A stretch of 52,664 nucleotides of DNA from Marispirochaeta aestuarii (lineage in GTDB: Bacteria > Spirochaetota > Spirochaetia > JC444 > Marispirochaetaceae). The notes under the pieces were generated by a model. The model was given only the letters and a program-made list of their open reading frames with translations. It was not told where the DNA came from and did not search any database. The stretch lies in assembly GCF_002087085.1 (NCBI RefSeq), contig NZ_MWQY01000025.1:1-52664 (forward strand), written 5' to 3'. Both the position numbers and the translations under genes were made by a program. Shown piece by piece: positions 10,790 to 19,525 of the stretch (within the stretch, counting starts at the first letter, position 1; each line of letters starts with the position of its first letter).

Positions 10790-11206
10790 ATGGAACACAG
10801 ATGTACCCTGAGCGTGCGATCCTACGAGCTTGACAACTACGGACATGTGAATAATGCCGTATACCTGAACTATCTTGAGTATGCCCGGCACCAGTTTCTG
10901 AACGACACGGGATTTCCCTATGAAAATCTGCGCAGGGAAGGCTTCGGCCTGTATGTAGCCCGTGTGGATATCCGCTATATCAAACCCGCCTTTCTGGAAG
11001 ACCAGCTGGTTATTGTTTCAGAGTTGACCGGCATGGGAAGGGTCAAGGGAAGTGTCCGACAGATGATCCTGCGGGGGGATGAGCTGATTGCCGAGGCCCG
11101 TGTCGATTTTGCCACCGTCAACGGAAGCGGCCGTCCCGCCTCGATGCCCGAAGAGGCCAGGAAGGCGTGGACCGCGGCGGAAGCCTTGAAATCCTCCGAA
11201 AGATGA
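10790..11206 (+). CDS. Acyl-CoA thioesterase, 4HBT (YbgC) family
   Basis: A 138-residue hot-dog-fold thioesterase that hydrolyses acyl-CoA or related thioesters. The catalytic motif DNYGHVNNAVYLNYLEYAR near residues 14-32 is the family signature, with the aspartate as the likely catalytic residue. The second strand block VARVDIRYIKPAFLEDQLVI also fits. The physiological substrate cannot be told from sequence. The stop overlaps the next ATG by 4 nt (ATGA), so it is translationally coupled to the RlmN-type methylase, although no functional link is known to me. Confidence 0.88.
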   Translation: MEHRCTLSVRSYELDNYGHVNNAVYLNYLEYARHQFLNDTGFPYENLRREGFGLYVARVDIRYIKPAFLEDQLVIVSELTGMGRVKGSVRQMILRGDELIAEARVDFATVNGSGRPASMPEEARKAWTAAEALKSSER

Positions 11207-12324
11207 CCCTGGACCCCCTTTCGTTTTCCTTTTCCGGACTCACAGATGAGTTCCGGAGGCGCTATGGAAAAGGGGAGTACTATGCGGATCCCTTTTTTCG
11301 TTCTCTGTATCAGAGAGGCTCTACCGGTCTAAGCGGGCTTCCTCAGTTTTTCTCCAGGCCGGAGCTTGCCAGGCAGATCAGGAATGATTTTACCCTGCGT
11401 CTGCCGGAAATAAAGACTGTTCTCAGGGATGAGACGAGCATCAAGCTTCTCCTGCAGTATCCTGACGGGGCCCGCATCGAAACGGTGGTGCTCTTCATGA
11501 GCACGTATGCTTCCCTGTGTGTTTCAACCCAGGTTGGCTGCGCCCGGGGCTGCAGCTTCTGCGAGACAGGACGCCTTGGTTTCAAGCGGAACCTGACGGC
11601 GGGAGAGATCGTCGCCCAGCAGATGCTTGTTCAATTCTACCTGGGGATACGGGTAAGCAATATTGTTTTTATGGGAATGGGGGAGCCCTTCGATAATTAT
11701 GACCAGCTCCTCATATCGATAGATGTTCTGAAGGATCAGCGTGGCAGTAACATAACGGCTTCGGGTATGACTATTTCCACCGCCGGTCATGTTCCCGGAA
11801 TCCGCCGCCTTGCCCGGCTGATTCGGGAGGAACCGGAACGGGGAATCCGCAGGCTCTCCCTTGCAGTAAGTCTTCACAGCGTCGATAACCGACAGAGGAG
11901 CGCAATAATGCCGATAAACCGGGTCTGGCCCCTGGAGGAGCTGCGTTCGGCCCTGCTGGAATTTCCCCTGTCCAGGAAGCGGGATCGTATTTTCATCGAG
12001 TACACCCTTATTCCCGGTTTCAATGATCATCCGGAAGCGGTACGGGGATTAATTGACTATCTTGAGGGCATTCCAAGCTGTGTTAATATTATTCCCTGTA
12101 ATCCCGTTTCCAGCGGCGGTTTTCCGCGACCGGGCCGGGATCAGGTGGAAAAATTCTTCAAAGCCCTGGTTGCGGGTGGGCAGTACTGCAGGGTGCGGGA
12201 TACCAGGGGCGACTCCATCAGAGCAGCCTGCGGCCAGCTGGGAGAGCTCGCCGGCCACGGGCATAAAAACGTAAGCAACCCCGGGGCAGGCGGCACCGGG
12301 GAGCCTTTGTCTCTTTCTGTCTAG
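11203..12324 (+). CDS. rlmN: RlmN-type radical SAM RNA adenine methyltransferase
   Basis: RlmN methylates C2 of A2503 in 23S rRNA and A37 of some tRNAs by radical SAM chemistry. Visible are the resolving cysteine C106 in SLCVSTQVGC, the cluster-binding motif C113-x3-C117-x2-C120, the GFKRNLTAGEIVAQQ block, FMGMGEP, and the methyl-carrier cysteine C343 in DSIRAACGQL. The length (373 residues) is normal. The start is the ATG at 11203, which overlaps the thioesterase stop; an upstream in-frame start at 11167 lies within that gene. Cfr enzymes share the same residues, so C8 activity cannot be fully excluded, but the housekeeping context favours RlmN. It converges with the next gene, with overlapping stop codons. 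Confidence 0.88.
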   Translation: MTLDPLSFSFSGLTDEFRRRYGKGEYYADPFFRSLYQRGSTGLSGLPQFFSRPELARQIRNDFTLRLPEIKTVLRDETSIKLLLQYPDGARIETVVLFMSTYASLCVSTQVGCARGCSFCETGRLGFKRNLTAGEIVAQQMLVQFYLGIRVSNIVFMGMGEPFDNYDQLLISIDVLKDQRGSNITASGMTISTAGHVPGIRRLARLIREEPERGIRRLSLAVSLHSVDNRQRSAIMPINRVWPLEELRSALLEFPLSRKRDRIFIEYTLIPGFNDHPEAVRGLIDYLEGIPSCVNIIPCNPVSSGGFPRPGRDQVEKFFKALVAGGQYCRVRDTRGDSIRAACGQLGELAGHGHKNVSNPGAGGTGEPLSLSV

Positions 12325-13115
12325 CGAAAATCGACAGTTACAGTCTCTTTTGCCTCGATGCATACCCCTGCAGCGGCAAGATCTTTCTGGATATCCTTTT
12401 CGCTGACGGAGCTGCTGGCTACAACCTTGGAAAAAAGCTTTTCGTTGTCCAGAATTTTATCCATCTGAAAGTCCATTATGGTGACGGTATCGCCGTCGAC
12501 GTAGCTGGCATCGGTGGAGTGGATTCCGCTGTCAATCTTTACTGCCACGCTGAAGGCCATTCCTCCGAGAAAGGGCTTCATCATCGAGGCCATCATGGCC
12601 GCTTCCTCCGGACTCTGTTCATCGTATTCATCGCTTTCATCTTCGTCTTCCCCGGACTGCTGAATACTGATGGTCAGACGCGGCCGGCCGGCGCGGTCAA
12701 AACCGAAGGTAACAGCATCGCCGTCTGCGGACTCCTCTTCATCCGTCGGTGCACCCAGCATCGGGTTGATCCTCACCCTGGATATATCGTCGTATTCAAA
12801 GAGCGCCGTATAGCCCATGCTGCCGGAGCTGTCGGATACGGGTGTCGCGGATACGAAGCGTACACCTTCGCCCATGGCTGATGCGAGCTCGCGCATGCCT
12901 TCCGGATCAATCAGGTCTTCGCTGCTCGAGGGCGGCGCATCGTCCCCGTCTTCGGAAAAACTCTGCATCATCTCCATCATTGATTTGTCCATCGAGAAAT
13001 CGACCGAAATCGTTCCCGACCCGTCTCTGTTGACTGTAACCAGCCAGTTGTTGGTGAAGCACCCGCTTAAGAACAGTATGACGACTGCCAGCAGGGCAAG
13101 TCTGATCTTTTTGAT
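12321..13115 (-). CDS. Putative lipoprotein with apparent ATC start
   Basis: The frame encodes a classic lipoprotein leader, KKIRLALLAVVILFLSGC, with cysteine at residue 19, followed by an acidic, Met-rich domain of unknown function. The only codon that fits the leader is ATC at 13115-13113, placed six bases after GGGAGG on the minus strand. No ATG, GTG or TTG lies between it and the upstream in-frame stop. The next ATG, at 12992, would remove the leader and has no good ribosome-binding site. Either a rare AUC start is used, or a G-to-C change has crippled the gene. The body (265 codons in all) is intact. I do not recognise the family; an outer- or inner-membrane lipid-anchored role is inferred. 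Confidence 0.7.
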   Translation of the reverse strand: MKKIRLALLAVVILFLSGCFTNNWLVTVNRDGSGTISVDFSMDKSMMEMMQSFSEDGDDAPPSSSEDLIDPEGMRELASAMGEGVRFVSATPVSDSSGSMGYTALFEYDDISRVRINPMLGAPTDEEESADGDAVTFGFDRAGRPRLTISIQQSGEDEDESDEYDEQSPEEAAMMASMMKPFLGGMAFSVAVKIDSGIHSTDASYVDGDTVTIMDFQMDKILDNEKLFSKVVASSSVSEKDIQKDLAAAGVCIEAKETVTVDFR

Positions 13116-13140
13116 ACTTTGCCTCCCTTGAGCTACATAA

Positions 13141-13289
13141 GGGCACCTCTAAAAACTACTCTTTTCACCATATCCTGCGTCGTCAAGATTTCCCGCGGTC
13201 CTCAACTCTTGCTACCACAAGAGTTTGCGGGCGCTACAAAATCTTTCCTCCTTGACTATGGTAAAAATACCACGTTTTTAGAGGTGCCC
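13141..13289. repeat. 149-bp palindromic element with 16-bp terminal inverted repeats (MITE-like)
   Basis: GGGCACCTCTAAAAAC (13141-13156) is repeated perfectly in inverted orientation at 13274-13289. Further nested pairs lie inside: ACCATA with TATGGT, TCAAG with CTTGA, AAGATTT with AAATCTT, CCGC with GCGG, and a central hairpin AACTCTT-N8-AAGAGTT. The whole unit can fold into one long interrupted hairpin. It carries no open frame. A divergent copy lies at 32-152. Short TAA-like bases flank both ends, but an exact target duplication is not clear. Bases 13290-13429 hold only the leader of the kinase gene. Confidence 0.75.
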
Positions 13290-13429
13290 GTAATTACTAT
13301 GCTGGAATTTACCCAATAACACGGGAATAAACAATATCCCCGCAGCCTGGAAGAGTGCCCGGGGACCTTGGAATTCCCGGGTAAAAAACGTAGTATCCCA
13401 CCTATCCCGATGTGTTACGGGGGAGGTCC

Positions 13430-15211
13430 ATGATATTTCAGCGGAGCAACCTGATCCGTGGTTTTCTCTTCTATCTGCTGATTCTTATCCTTATTGTCGC
13501 AGTGTTCGTTTTCGGGATCGTCCGCTTCTTTTCGGCCAGCATATTCGGACAGGTGGAATATGAGCTGCGGGATTCAGCCCTTATGCTGAAAGGGCTCCTG
13601 GTGTATTCAGAAAAGCAGGGAAGCCCCGATTATGATGCCTTCTGCAAGGAAGCCGGTAAAAACGGTCATACCCGCATTACCATAATTAATGAGGACGGCA
13701 GGGTTCTTGGAGACTCCCATGCCGAAATATCATCCATGAATAACCATGGGGACAGACCGGAGTTTATTCAATCCCTTCGTGGGGGGGAAGGATTCTCCGT
13801 CCGTCATTCCGCATCTGTCGGTTACAGGCTTATGTACCTTGCTTTGCCGGTCGAGGTCGGCACGGGGAATCTTGTCCTCCGCATCTCCCGTCCGGTAAAC
13901 GCTGTCGATCAGGTAATTGCAGGAGCCAACAGAACTGTAATGTTCATCAGTCTGCTCTTTCTGGTTCTTGCCCTGGTGGCTGCCGTAAGAACAGGACAAT
14001 GGATACGCCGCCCCTTAAGACGCCTCGTGGATGTTGCCTCCCGTCTTGAAACGGGTGATCTGGATGCGCGGTCCGAGGTTGCGTATCCCGAAGAGTTCCG
14101 GGTTCTGGGGCATACCATGAACGCCATGGCGAAGAGCCTCGCCGGGAGAATGGAAACGGTTCGGCGTCAGCGGGATGAATACCAGTCGGTACTCTCGGGT
14201 ATGAGCGAGGCCGTTATTGTTCTTGATGAGAAACTGCAGGTCGTGGAGTCGAATCCCGCGGCGGAGAGAATTTTCCTCAGATCAAGAAAGGAGATGCTTT
14301 CCCGGCCCCTGCTGAACGCTGTGCGTAATCTGCACCTGCAGGAATTCGCCGAAGGGCTTCTTGCCGGTCCAGGTACCATGAGTGCGGAATTTCCCCTGAG
14401 CTTCACGACCGGAGGGGAGAGGGACCTCTATCTTCAGGTTCACGGAGCCCTCATACCCAGAGGAGAGAGCGGACACGCCAGGGCGGTGCTGGTTTTTACC
14501 GATATAACCGGCATCAAGCGCAGCGAACAGGTGCGGAAGGACTTCGTTTCCAATGTATCCCACGAACTCAAGACGCCGATAACCTCCATAAAAGGTTTTG
14601 TGGAGACCCTGATTGACGGTGCCGCCGAAGACCGGGAGATCCTGGAGCGCTTTCTCGGTATAATCGCCAGGCAGGCGGACAACATGCATGCCATTATCGA
14701 GGATCTGCTGCAGCTTTCCAGGCTTGATGAACAATCTCTGGGCCTTGAAGAGTCCCCGGTGAATGTGGAAACGGTGCTGAGGAATGCCCTGGAACGTGTC
14801 AGGGAGATCGCCAGGAGCCGGGATATCAGGCTCGAGCTGAGAACCGACGAGGCTTGTATGGTCCGGGGCAACCAGGGACTCCTGGAACAGGCGGTTTTTA
14901 ACCTGCTGGATAATGCTGTAAAATACAGCGGCTCAGGAGGGGAGATCGTTGTGGGCGTTCGGAGAAAAGGAGCCGTGGCGGAGGTTTTTGTCAGGGACCA
15001 GGGTGTGGGAATCCCTCCGGAAGACCTTCCCCGGGTTTTTGAACGCTTCTATCGCGTCGACAAGGCCCGCAGCAGGGAGACCGGCGGGACAGGACTCGGG
15101 CTTGCCATTGTAAAGCACATTGCCCTGGTGCACGGGGGAGGTGTTTCCGTGGAGAGCAGTCCGGGGATGGGATCGGAATTCATGATAACCCTCCCTCAGG
15201 AACAGGCATGA
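13430..15211 (+). CDS. Membrane sensor histidine kinase (PhoR-like)
   Basis: A 593-residue two-pass sensor kinase. In order: membrane helix 1 (about residues 11-33), an extracytoplasmic sensing domain, membrane helix 2 (about 165-187), HAMP (about 188-240), PAS (about 250-350), HisKA with phospho-acceptor H378 in VSHELKTPITS, and a full HATPase_c domain with N, G1 (DQGVGIPPEDL) and G2 (GGTGLGLAIVKH) boxes. The start ATG follows GGGGGAGG. No response regulator is adjacent, although PhoR-type kinases usually sit beside PhoB. Instead the stop overlaps the RimB-like gene by 4 nt, making this the first gene of a kinase-RimB-RimK unit. Confidence 0.9.
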   Translation: MIFQRSNLIRGFLFYLLILILIVAVFVFGIVRFFSASIFGQVEYELRDSALMLKGLLVYSEKQGSPDYDAFCKEAGKNGHTRITIINEDGRVLGDSHAEISSMNNHGDRPEFIQSLRGGEGFSVRHSASVGYRLMYLALPVEVGTGNLVLRISRPVNAVDQVIAGANRTVMFISLLFLVLALVAAVRTGQWIRRPLRRLVDVASRLETGDLDARSEVAYPEEFRVLGHTMNAMAKSLAGRMETVRRQRDEYQSVLSGMSEAVIVLDEKLQVVESNPAAERIFLRSRKEMLSRPLLNAVRNLHLQEFAEGLLAGPGTMSAEFPLSFTTGGERDLYLQVHGALIPRGESGHARAVLVFTDITGIKRSEQVRKDFVSNVSHELKTPITSIKGFVETLIDGAAEDREILERFLGIIARQADNMHAIIEDLLQLSRLDEQSLGLEESPVNVETVLRNALERVREIARSRDIRLELRTDEACMVRGNQGLLEQAVFNLLDNAVKYSGSGGEIVVGVRRKGAVAEVFVRDQGVGIPPEDLPRVFERFYRVDKARSRETGGTGLGLAIVKHIALVHGGGVSVESSPGMGSEFMITLPQEQA

Positions 15212-15654
15212 ACGAAGCGAAGCGTGCGGGCTGGAAGGAGTATGTCTCTCTTCCGGAACTTGGGCTTCACCGTATAGTTGCCAAACTGGATACCGGTGCT
15301 CGCTCAGCCGCACTGCATGCGTCGGACATTCTGGTATACGATTCCCCCGGCGGACCCCGGGTCGCCTTCACCGTTTTTCCCCACCGGGGTCTTTCAGGGA
15401 GCGGCACCCGCTGCACCGCACCCCTGGTTGACCGGCGGGAGGTGACCAACTCCGGGGGTGCCGTACAGGTCCGGTACATCATTTCCACCCTGCTGGTACT
15501 GGGCAGTGAAGCCTGGACTGCAGAAATAAGCTTGACCGACCGGACGAGAATGCGGTATCCCATGCTTCTGGGGCGTGCAACCCTGGGAGACCGTTTTCTG
15601 GTTGATCCCGGCAGGAGCTATCTCATGAAAAGACGAAAAGGAAAGACCCAGTGA
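15208..15654 (+). CDS. RimB-like retropepsin-type protease (Pfam Zn_protease family)
   Basis: A 148-residue single-domain protein with the aspartic-protease-like motif [14 protein letters not shown] (D28-T29-G30), and a conserved [16 protein letters not shown] block near the C-terminus. The family was annotated as ATP-dependent zinc protease. In Pseudomonas, RimB acts with RimK to process poly-glutamate tails of ribosomal protein S6; that activity here is transferred from the family. It overlaps the kinase gene by 4 nt at its 5' end and rimK by 4 nt at its 3' end, which strongly suggests co-translation with both. Confidence 0.85.
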   Translation: MNEAKRAGWKEYVSLPELGLHRIVAKLDTGARSAALHASDILVYDSPGGPRVAFTVFPHRGLSGSGTRCTAPLVDRREVTNSGGAVQVRYIISTLLVLGSEAWTAEISLTDRTRMRYPMLLGRATLGDRFLVDPGRSYLMKRRKGKTQ

Positions 15655-16556
15655 AATTTGCCCTGTTATCCCAAAGGAGCTACCTGTATACAACCAAGCG
15701 TCTCGTGGAGGCCGCGACATCCAGGGGACACAAGGTCAGAATAATCAATCCTCTGGAGTGCTACATGAATATCGCCTCCGGAAAACCGGAAATCCATTAT
15801 CGTGGTGAGAACCTGACCGGTTTCGATGCGGTCATCCCCCGTATCGGTGCTTCCATAACCTTTTACGGTACGGCGGTGGTACGTCAGTTCGAGATGATGG
15901 GGGTTTACTGCCTGAACGAGTCGGTACCCATTTCGCGATCCAGGGACAAACTGCGCTGCCTGCAGCTCCTTTCAAAGGGGGGTATCGGAATGCCGGTAAC
16001 CGCCTTTGCGCATTCTACCCGCTATACGGATGATCTTATCGATATGGTCGGAGGCGCACCCCTGGTGGTGAAGATCCTGGAGGGTACCCAGGGAATCGGG
16101 GTAGTGCTGGCGGAGACCAGAAAAGCCGCCAAGAGCGTGGTAGAGGCCTTCCGGGGGGTCAAGGCGAATATCCTGGTGCAGGAGTACATCGCAGAATCCG
16201 AAGGAAGCGATATCCGCTGTCTGGTTATCGGCGACCGTGTGGTGGCCAGCATGATGCGCCGGGGAAGCGAAGGGGATTTTCGTTCCAACCTGCACCGTGG
16301 AGGTTCGGCAGTCAAGATCGAGATCAGCGATGAGGAACGGGAGGCCGCCGTCAAAGCCGTGAGAATTGTAGGCCTCAACGTTGCCGGGGTGGACCTTCTG
16401 CGGAGCAGCAGAGGGCCCGCGGTTATCGAGGTGAACTCGTCGCCCGGGCTGGAAGGAATAGAACAGGTATCCCGCCGGAACATTGCCAAAGATATCATTC
16501 AGTTTATCGAAGAGAATGCCCGGCCGGGACACACCAAGGAGATCGGAACCGGCTGA
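15651..16556 (+). CDS. rimK: Alpha-L-glutamate ligase RimK (ATP-grasp)
   Basis: RimK adds glutamates to the C-terminus of ribosomal protein S6, and some homologues make free poly-glutamate. The ATP-grasp fold is clear: an N-terminal pre-ATP-grasp domain with [13 protein letters not shown], the ATP-binding [18 protein letters not shown] segment, the NILVQEYI hinge, [17 protein letters not shown], and the Mg-binding [14 protein letters not shown] block near the C-terminus. The 301-residue length is normal. It ends the kinase-rimB-rimK unit and converges with the hydrogenase gene 16 bp away. Confidence 0.93.
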   Translation: MKFALLSQRSYLYTTKRLVEAATSRGHKVRIINPLECYMNIASGKPEIHYRGENLTGFDAVIPRIGASITFYGTAVVRQFEMMGVYCLNESVPISRSRDKLRCLQLLSKGGIGMPVTAFAHSTRYTDDLIDMVGGAPLVVKILEGTQGIGVVLAETRKAAKSVVEAFRGVKANILVQEYIAESEGSDIRCLVIGDRVVASMMRRGSEGDFRSNLHRGGSAVKIEISDEEREAAVKAVRIVGLNVAGVDLLRSSRGPAVIEVNSSPGLEGIEQVSRRNIAKDIIQFIEENARPGHTKEIGTG

Positions 16557-16574
16557 TTCCAGCCGCTTCTTCTT
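16550..16574 (+). terminator. Weak hairpin at the rimK stop
   Basis: CGGCTG (16550-16555) pairs with CAGCCG (16560-16565) over a 4-base loop, followed by a pyrimidine run CTTCTTCTT. The stem is only six pairs and the tail is mixed, so this is a possible terminator between convergent genes, not a strong one. Confidence 0.35.
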
Positions 16575-18048
16575 ATCCGGCGGACTTTTGCCCCGCTGCA
16601 GACAAGGCAAGATTCTTCTCCTCCGCATATTCATCCAGGCGTCTGCTGCTTACCCGCGGATCAGCGACGGTGCCGGGTCCGCAGATACAGCCGCCGGGGC
16701 AGCTCATGACCTCGGTGAAGTCCGCCGACAGTTTTCCGGAGGCGATAAGTCGCAGTTTCGCCAGGGCCTTTTTATCCAGTCCGTCAATCCGGAGTACCTC
16801 CGGCTCCCGTCCCAGGGTTTCCCCTGCATAGGTCAATACAGCCTGGCTGACGCCGCCGGCCCGGGCAAAGAGGCGTTCGAACCTGTCCACCCGCGGGTTG
16901 TCCGTACCCGATTCGGAGCATTCCGCCACGTCGATATCCATGGCCAGAAACAGGGAGGCCAGTTCTTCGAAGGTCATGACCAGGTCGGCGGATTTATCGT
17001 GTCTGGCCTCCACCCTTTTGGCGATACAGGGGCCGATAAAAACGGTCCTTCGATCCGGCCATCCTTCTTTGGCCCAAGCCGCGCTTGCGGCCATGGGCGT
17101 AGGTGCGGTGGAGACATGGGGGGCGAAGTCCGGACAGTGAAGGCGAACCGCCTCGGTGTAGGCGGGACAGCAGGAGCTCGCCAGGGGCTTGCCTTTTTTG
17201 AGGTGCTCCGCGAGCTCTTCTGCTTCCTTTCGGACCGTCTCGGCGGCACCCCAGGCGACTTCAACGACAGCTGCGAAGCCCGCCTGCCTGAGAGCCGTTG
17301 TGAGCTGACCGAAACCTCCAGGAAACTGGCCCGCCGCAGCGGGGGCAACCAGGGCGACGGGACGCTCCGACTCGGGACCCAGGAGGTCCCGGGCGATGCT
17401 GTACAGGTGGCTGCGTTCCATTACCGCACCGAAAGGACAGCTGATGCTGCACTGTCCGCAGGAGATGCATTTTTCGTGGTCGATAAGCGCGGAGCCGTCC
17501 TCGTTCTTCCGTATTGCTCCGACGGGACAGGCTGCTTCGCAGGGGACCGGGGTGTAAACCACCGCGTTGTACGGACAGGCTTCACGGCATTTTCCGCAGT
17601 TGACGCACTTCTCGTGATCTATTACAGCCTTGCCGTTCACAAAGCTTACAGCGTCCCGGGGACATACGGAGGCACAGTTTCTTGCCAGGCACCCCCGGCA
17701 AAGGTTTGATACTGTATGCCTGCCCGAGGGACAGGAATGACAGGCAGCGTCGATGAGTGTAAGGACCGGTCCATCCGGAGCGCCCTGTCTGCTCCCGGCT
17801 TTTTCGGCGTATTCCTTCAGGGGCCGTGTTTCATCCGTCTCCTCCTCAATGGAAAAACCGAGGAGGGCCATTAGCCGGTACCTGGTTATAGCCCGATCCT
17901 TGTAAATACAGCACCTGTAGGAGCCGCCTTTTTTAGGAAACAGATCAACAGGTATTTTGTCGATAATATCGGCCAGGTTTCTGTTGATAATTCCCTGAAG
18001 GAATCGCTTCGCCAGTTGTATGCGCAGAAAAACAGTATTGTTATTCAT
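16573..18048 (-). CDS. [FeFe] hydrogenase, group-B-like, with ferredoxin domains
   Basis: A 491-residue iron hydrogenase that would interconvert protons and H2 in the cytoplasm. The N-terminal part has several cysteine clusters (residues 103-204), including CVNCGKCREACP and CISCGQCSISCP for [4Fe-4S] centres. The H-cluster motifs are L1 SSCCPAY (291-297), L2 GPCIAKRVE (339-347) and L3 EVMSCPGGCICGPG (446-459). The SSCC form of L1, instead of TSCCP with a following Gly-Trp, suits group B enzymes, which are usually ferredoxin-linked. It is the last gene of the rex operon and its start overlaps the preceding small ferredoxin gene by 8 nt. No HydEFG maturases are in the window. Confidence 0.88.
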   Translation of the reverse strand: MNNNTVFLRIQLAKRFLQGIINRNLADIIDKIPVDLFPKKGGSYRCCIYKDRAITRYRLMALLGFSIEEETDETRPLKEYAEKAGSRQGAPDGPVLTLIDAACHSCPSGRHTVSNLCRGCLARNCASVCPRDAVSFVNGKAVIDHEKCVNCGKCREACPYNAVVYTPVPCEAACPVGAIRKNEDGSALIDHEKCISCGQCSISCPFGAVMERSHLYSIARDLLGPESERPVALVAPAAAGQFPGGFGQLTTALRQAGFAAVVEVAWGAAETVRKEAEELAEHLKKGKPLASSCCPAYTEAVRLHCPDFAPHVSTAPTPMAASAAWAKEGWPDRRTVFIGPCIAKRVEARHDKSADLVMTFEELASLFLAMDIDVAECSESGTDNPRVDRFERLFARAGGVSQAVLTYAGETLGREPEVLRIDGLDKKALAKLRLIASGKLSADFTEVMSCPGGCICGPGTVADPRVSSRRLDEYAEEKNLALSAAGQKSAG

Positions 18049-18325
18049 GGTTCTGCCTTGTGTTCCCTTTATCCTGCAGTTTCCCGCGAACGATCTCCGT
18101 CAATTCATCAATGTCGATACCGCCGAAGAGGGTGTCGTCAACCATGGCAAAGGGAGGTCTGGGTCCCGACGAATCCCCGCAGCAGCCGAGGCACCCGACA
18201 CCCTGGATCCGGACGGCGGCGAGTTCCTCGCTGTTCAGTTTGTTCTCAAGATCGAGAAGAAACGAGCCTCCCTGTACATAACAGGCAGTTCCGGTACAGA
18301 TTTTCACGACCACGGAATCCTTCAT
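18041..18325 (-). CDS. Small [2Fe-2S] thioredoxin-like ferredoxin (NuoE-like)
   Basis: A 94-residue protein of the thioredoxin-like [2Fe-2S] family. Four cysteines fit the cluster pattern: CTGTAC near residues 10-15 and GCLGCCG near residues 44-50. Such proteins pass electrons to or from hydrogenases and NADH-binding subunits. It lies between the phosphatase and the group-B-like hydrogenase, 9 bp after the former and overlapping the latter by 8 nt, so it is probably the electron-transfer partner of that hydrogenase. Confidence 0.85.
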   Translation of the reverse strand: MKDSVVVKICTGTACYVQGGSFLLDLENKLNSEELAAVRIQGVGCLGCCGDSSGPRPPFAMVDDTLFGGIDIDELTEIVRGKLQDKGNTRQNHE

Positions 18326-18334
18326 AGTTCTCTC

Positions 18335-19525
18335 CTATATAAATTCAAGGCTTGTTGTTTTCAGGTAGTTTTTTTCCAGGATCTCGCAAATTCTCTTTAC
18401 CAGGGTACGGCGAATACCGATCTCCACCGGCATGTCAGGATCCTGATGGGCTTCATTGATCTTTGTCCCCACCAGGAAACAGACCTTGTCGCTGTCCACC
18501 AGAAGCCGGCACAGGCGTACCGCAGCGTTGTCCGTGCAGGTATCCGCAAACTCGCCGGTTTCCAGCTGACGGGCCGTTTCGGTAAGGGTGAGCATTCCCT
18601 CGGTCACCAGGTCGATCCCATCCATCTCTGCGGAGGGGGGAATCCTCCGGTCCCGGCTCTTCAGATCAACCAGGACCTCTCTTCCCAGCTCCCGGGCTGC
18701 GAGCTTGGCTGTTGTACCGCCGCAGATAATCTTTTTTCCGGGGAAAAGGGAAAGGCGCTTCGCCAACAGGGTATCCCGTCCGGGGTCCATGGGCGGTCCC
18801 GTGGCGACCATCGCCTGCCTGGGAGTCCTGAAATAGATAACCCCGCAGGTTATATCGTCCTTGGGGGCGTATCCGTCAAGGAGCTGGGAGTTTACGGCGA
18901 TCTTTCTGGCCAGGTCCCTGGCTGAGACCGAGGGGTCTGCGGTAATTCTCCCCCGGGTAAACTGTCGGACTCCATCGAGTCTGAGACCCAGGGGATAAGC
19001 CCGGGATCCCATGCCGCTCTGACTTACCCCGTCGGAAAAGAAGACCAGCCTGTCCTGTACCTGGAGGTCAAGACTGGTATAATACAGGTGCTCCTCTTTG
19101 TGCTCAAAACGCCTGGGCAGTTCCATTACCCGCCTGTCCGGTCTGATTTCTCCGGTGCCCCGGTAAAAGAGAAAGCGCGGATTGTCGTATTCCACGATCT
19201 CCGTTTTTCCGTCCGCCTGGACGTCTATAATGGAAAAGGTCGCGTAACTGATTTTTCTTTCCCGGCAGACCGGAAGGGTCCTCATGATTATCTCCGCGGC
19301 CCTTCGGACATCGAGTTTTTCCGCCACGTATTTCTCCGCCATGGTCGCGGTCAGGTTTGCCAGTACATTTGCCTTTACACCGCTGCCGAGGCCGTCGGAG
19401 AGGACACAGATAATCCTTCCGTCCTCCTCTCGCCGGGACAGGAGAAAGACATCCCCGCCTATCTTGTTGCGGTGTTTGTAAAACTGGCAGTAATCGACCT
19501 CAATAAAACCGTGTTCCACGCTCAT
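18335..19525 (-). CDS. SpoIIE/PP2C-type protein phosphatase in a hydrogenase operon
   Basis: A 396-residue PPM/SpoIIE-family serine phosphatase. Metal-binding aspartates sit in IGGDVFLL and CVLSDGLGSGVKAN, and further conserved blocks are VFFSDGVSQSG and PKDDITCGVIYF. The C-terminal third carries a second, less clear domain. SpoIIE-like phosphatases are known neighbours of sensory (group C) [FeFe] hydrogenases, where they are thought to relay an H2 or redox signal. The start codon shares one base with the stop of that hydrogenase gene, which supports direct coupling. Confidence 0.85.
   Translation of the reverse strand: MSVEHGFIEVDYCQFYKHRNKIGGDVFLLSRREEDGRIICVLSDGLGSGVKANVLANLTATMAEKYVAEKLDVRRAAEIIMRTLPVCRERKISYATFSIIDVQADGKTEIVEYDNPRFLFYRGTGEIRPDRRVMELPRRFEHKEEHLYYTSLDLQVQDRLVFFSDGVSQSGMGSRAYPLGLRLDGVRQFTRGRITADPSVSARDLARKIAVNSQLLDGYAPKDDITCGVIYFRTPRQAMVATGPPMDPGRDTLLAKRLSLFPGKKIICGGTTAKLAARELGREVLVDLKSRDRRIPPSAEMDGIDLVTEGMLTLTETARQLETGEFADTCTDNAAVRLCRLLVDSDKVCFLVGTKINEAHQDPDMPVEIGIRRTLVKRICEILEKNYLKTTSLEFI

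Noticed and set aside
16483-17709. Plus-strand 408-codon frame opposite the hydrogenase gene
   Set aside because: The minus strand encodes complete H-cluster and ferredoxin motifs, so the plus-strand frame is a shadow of a GC-rich gene.
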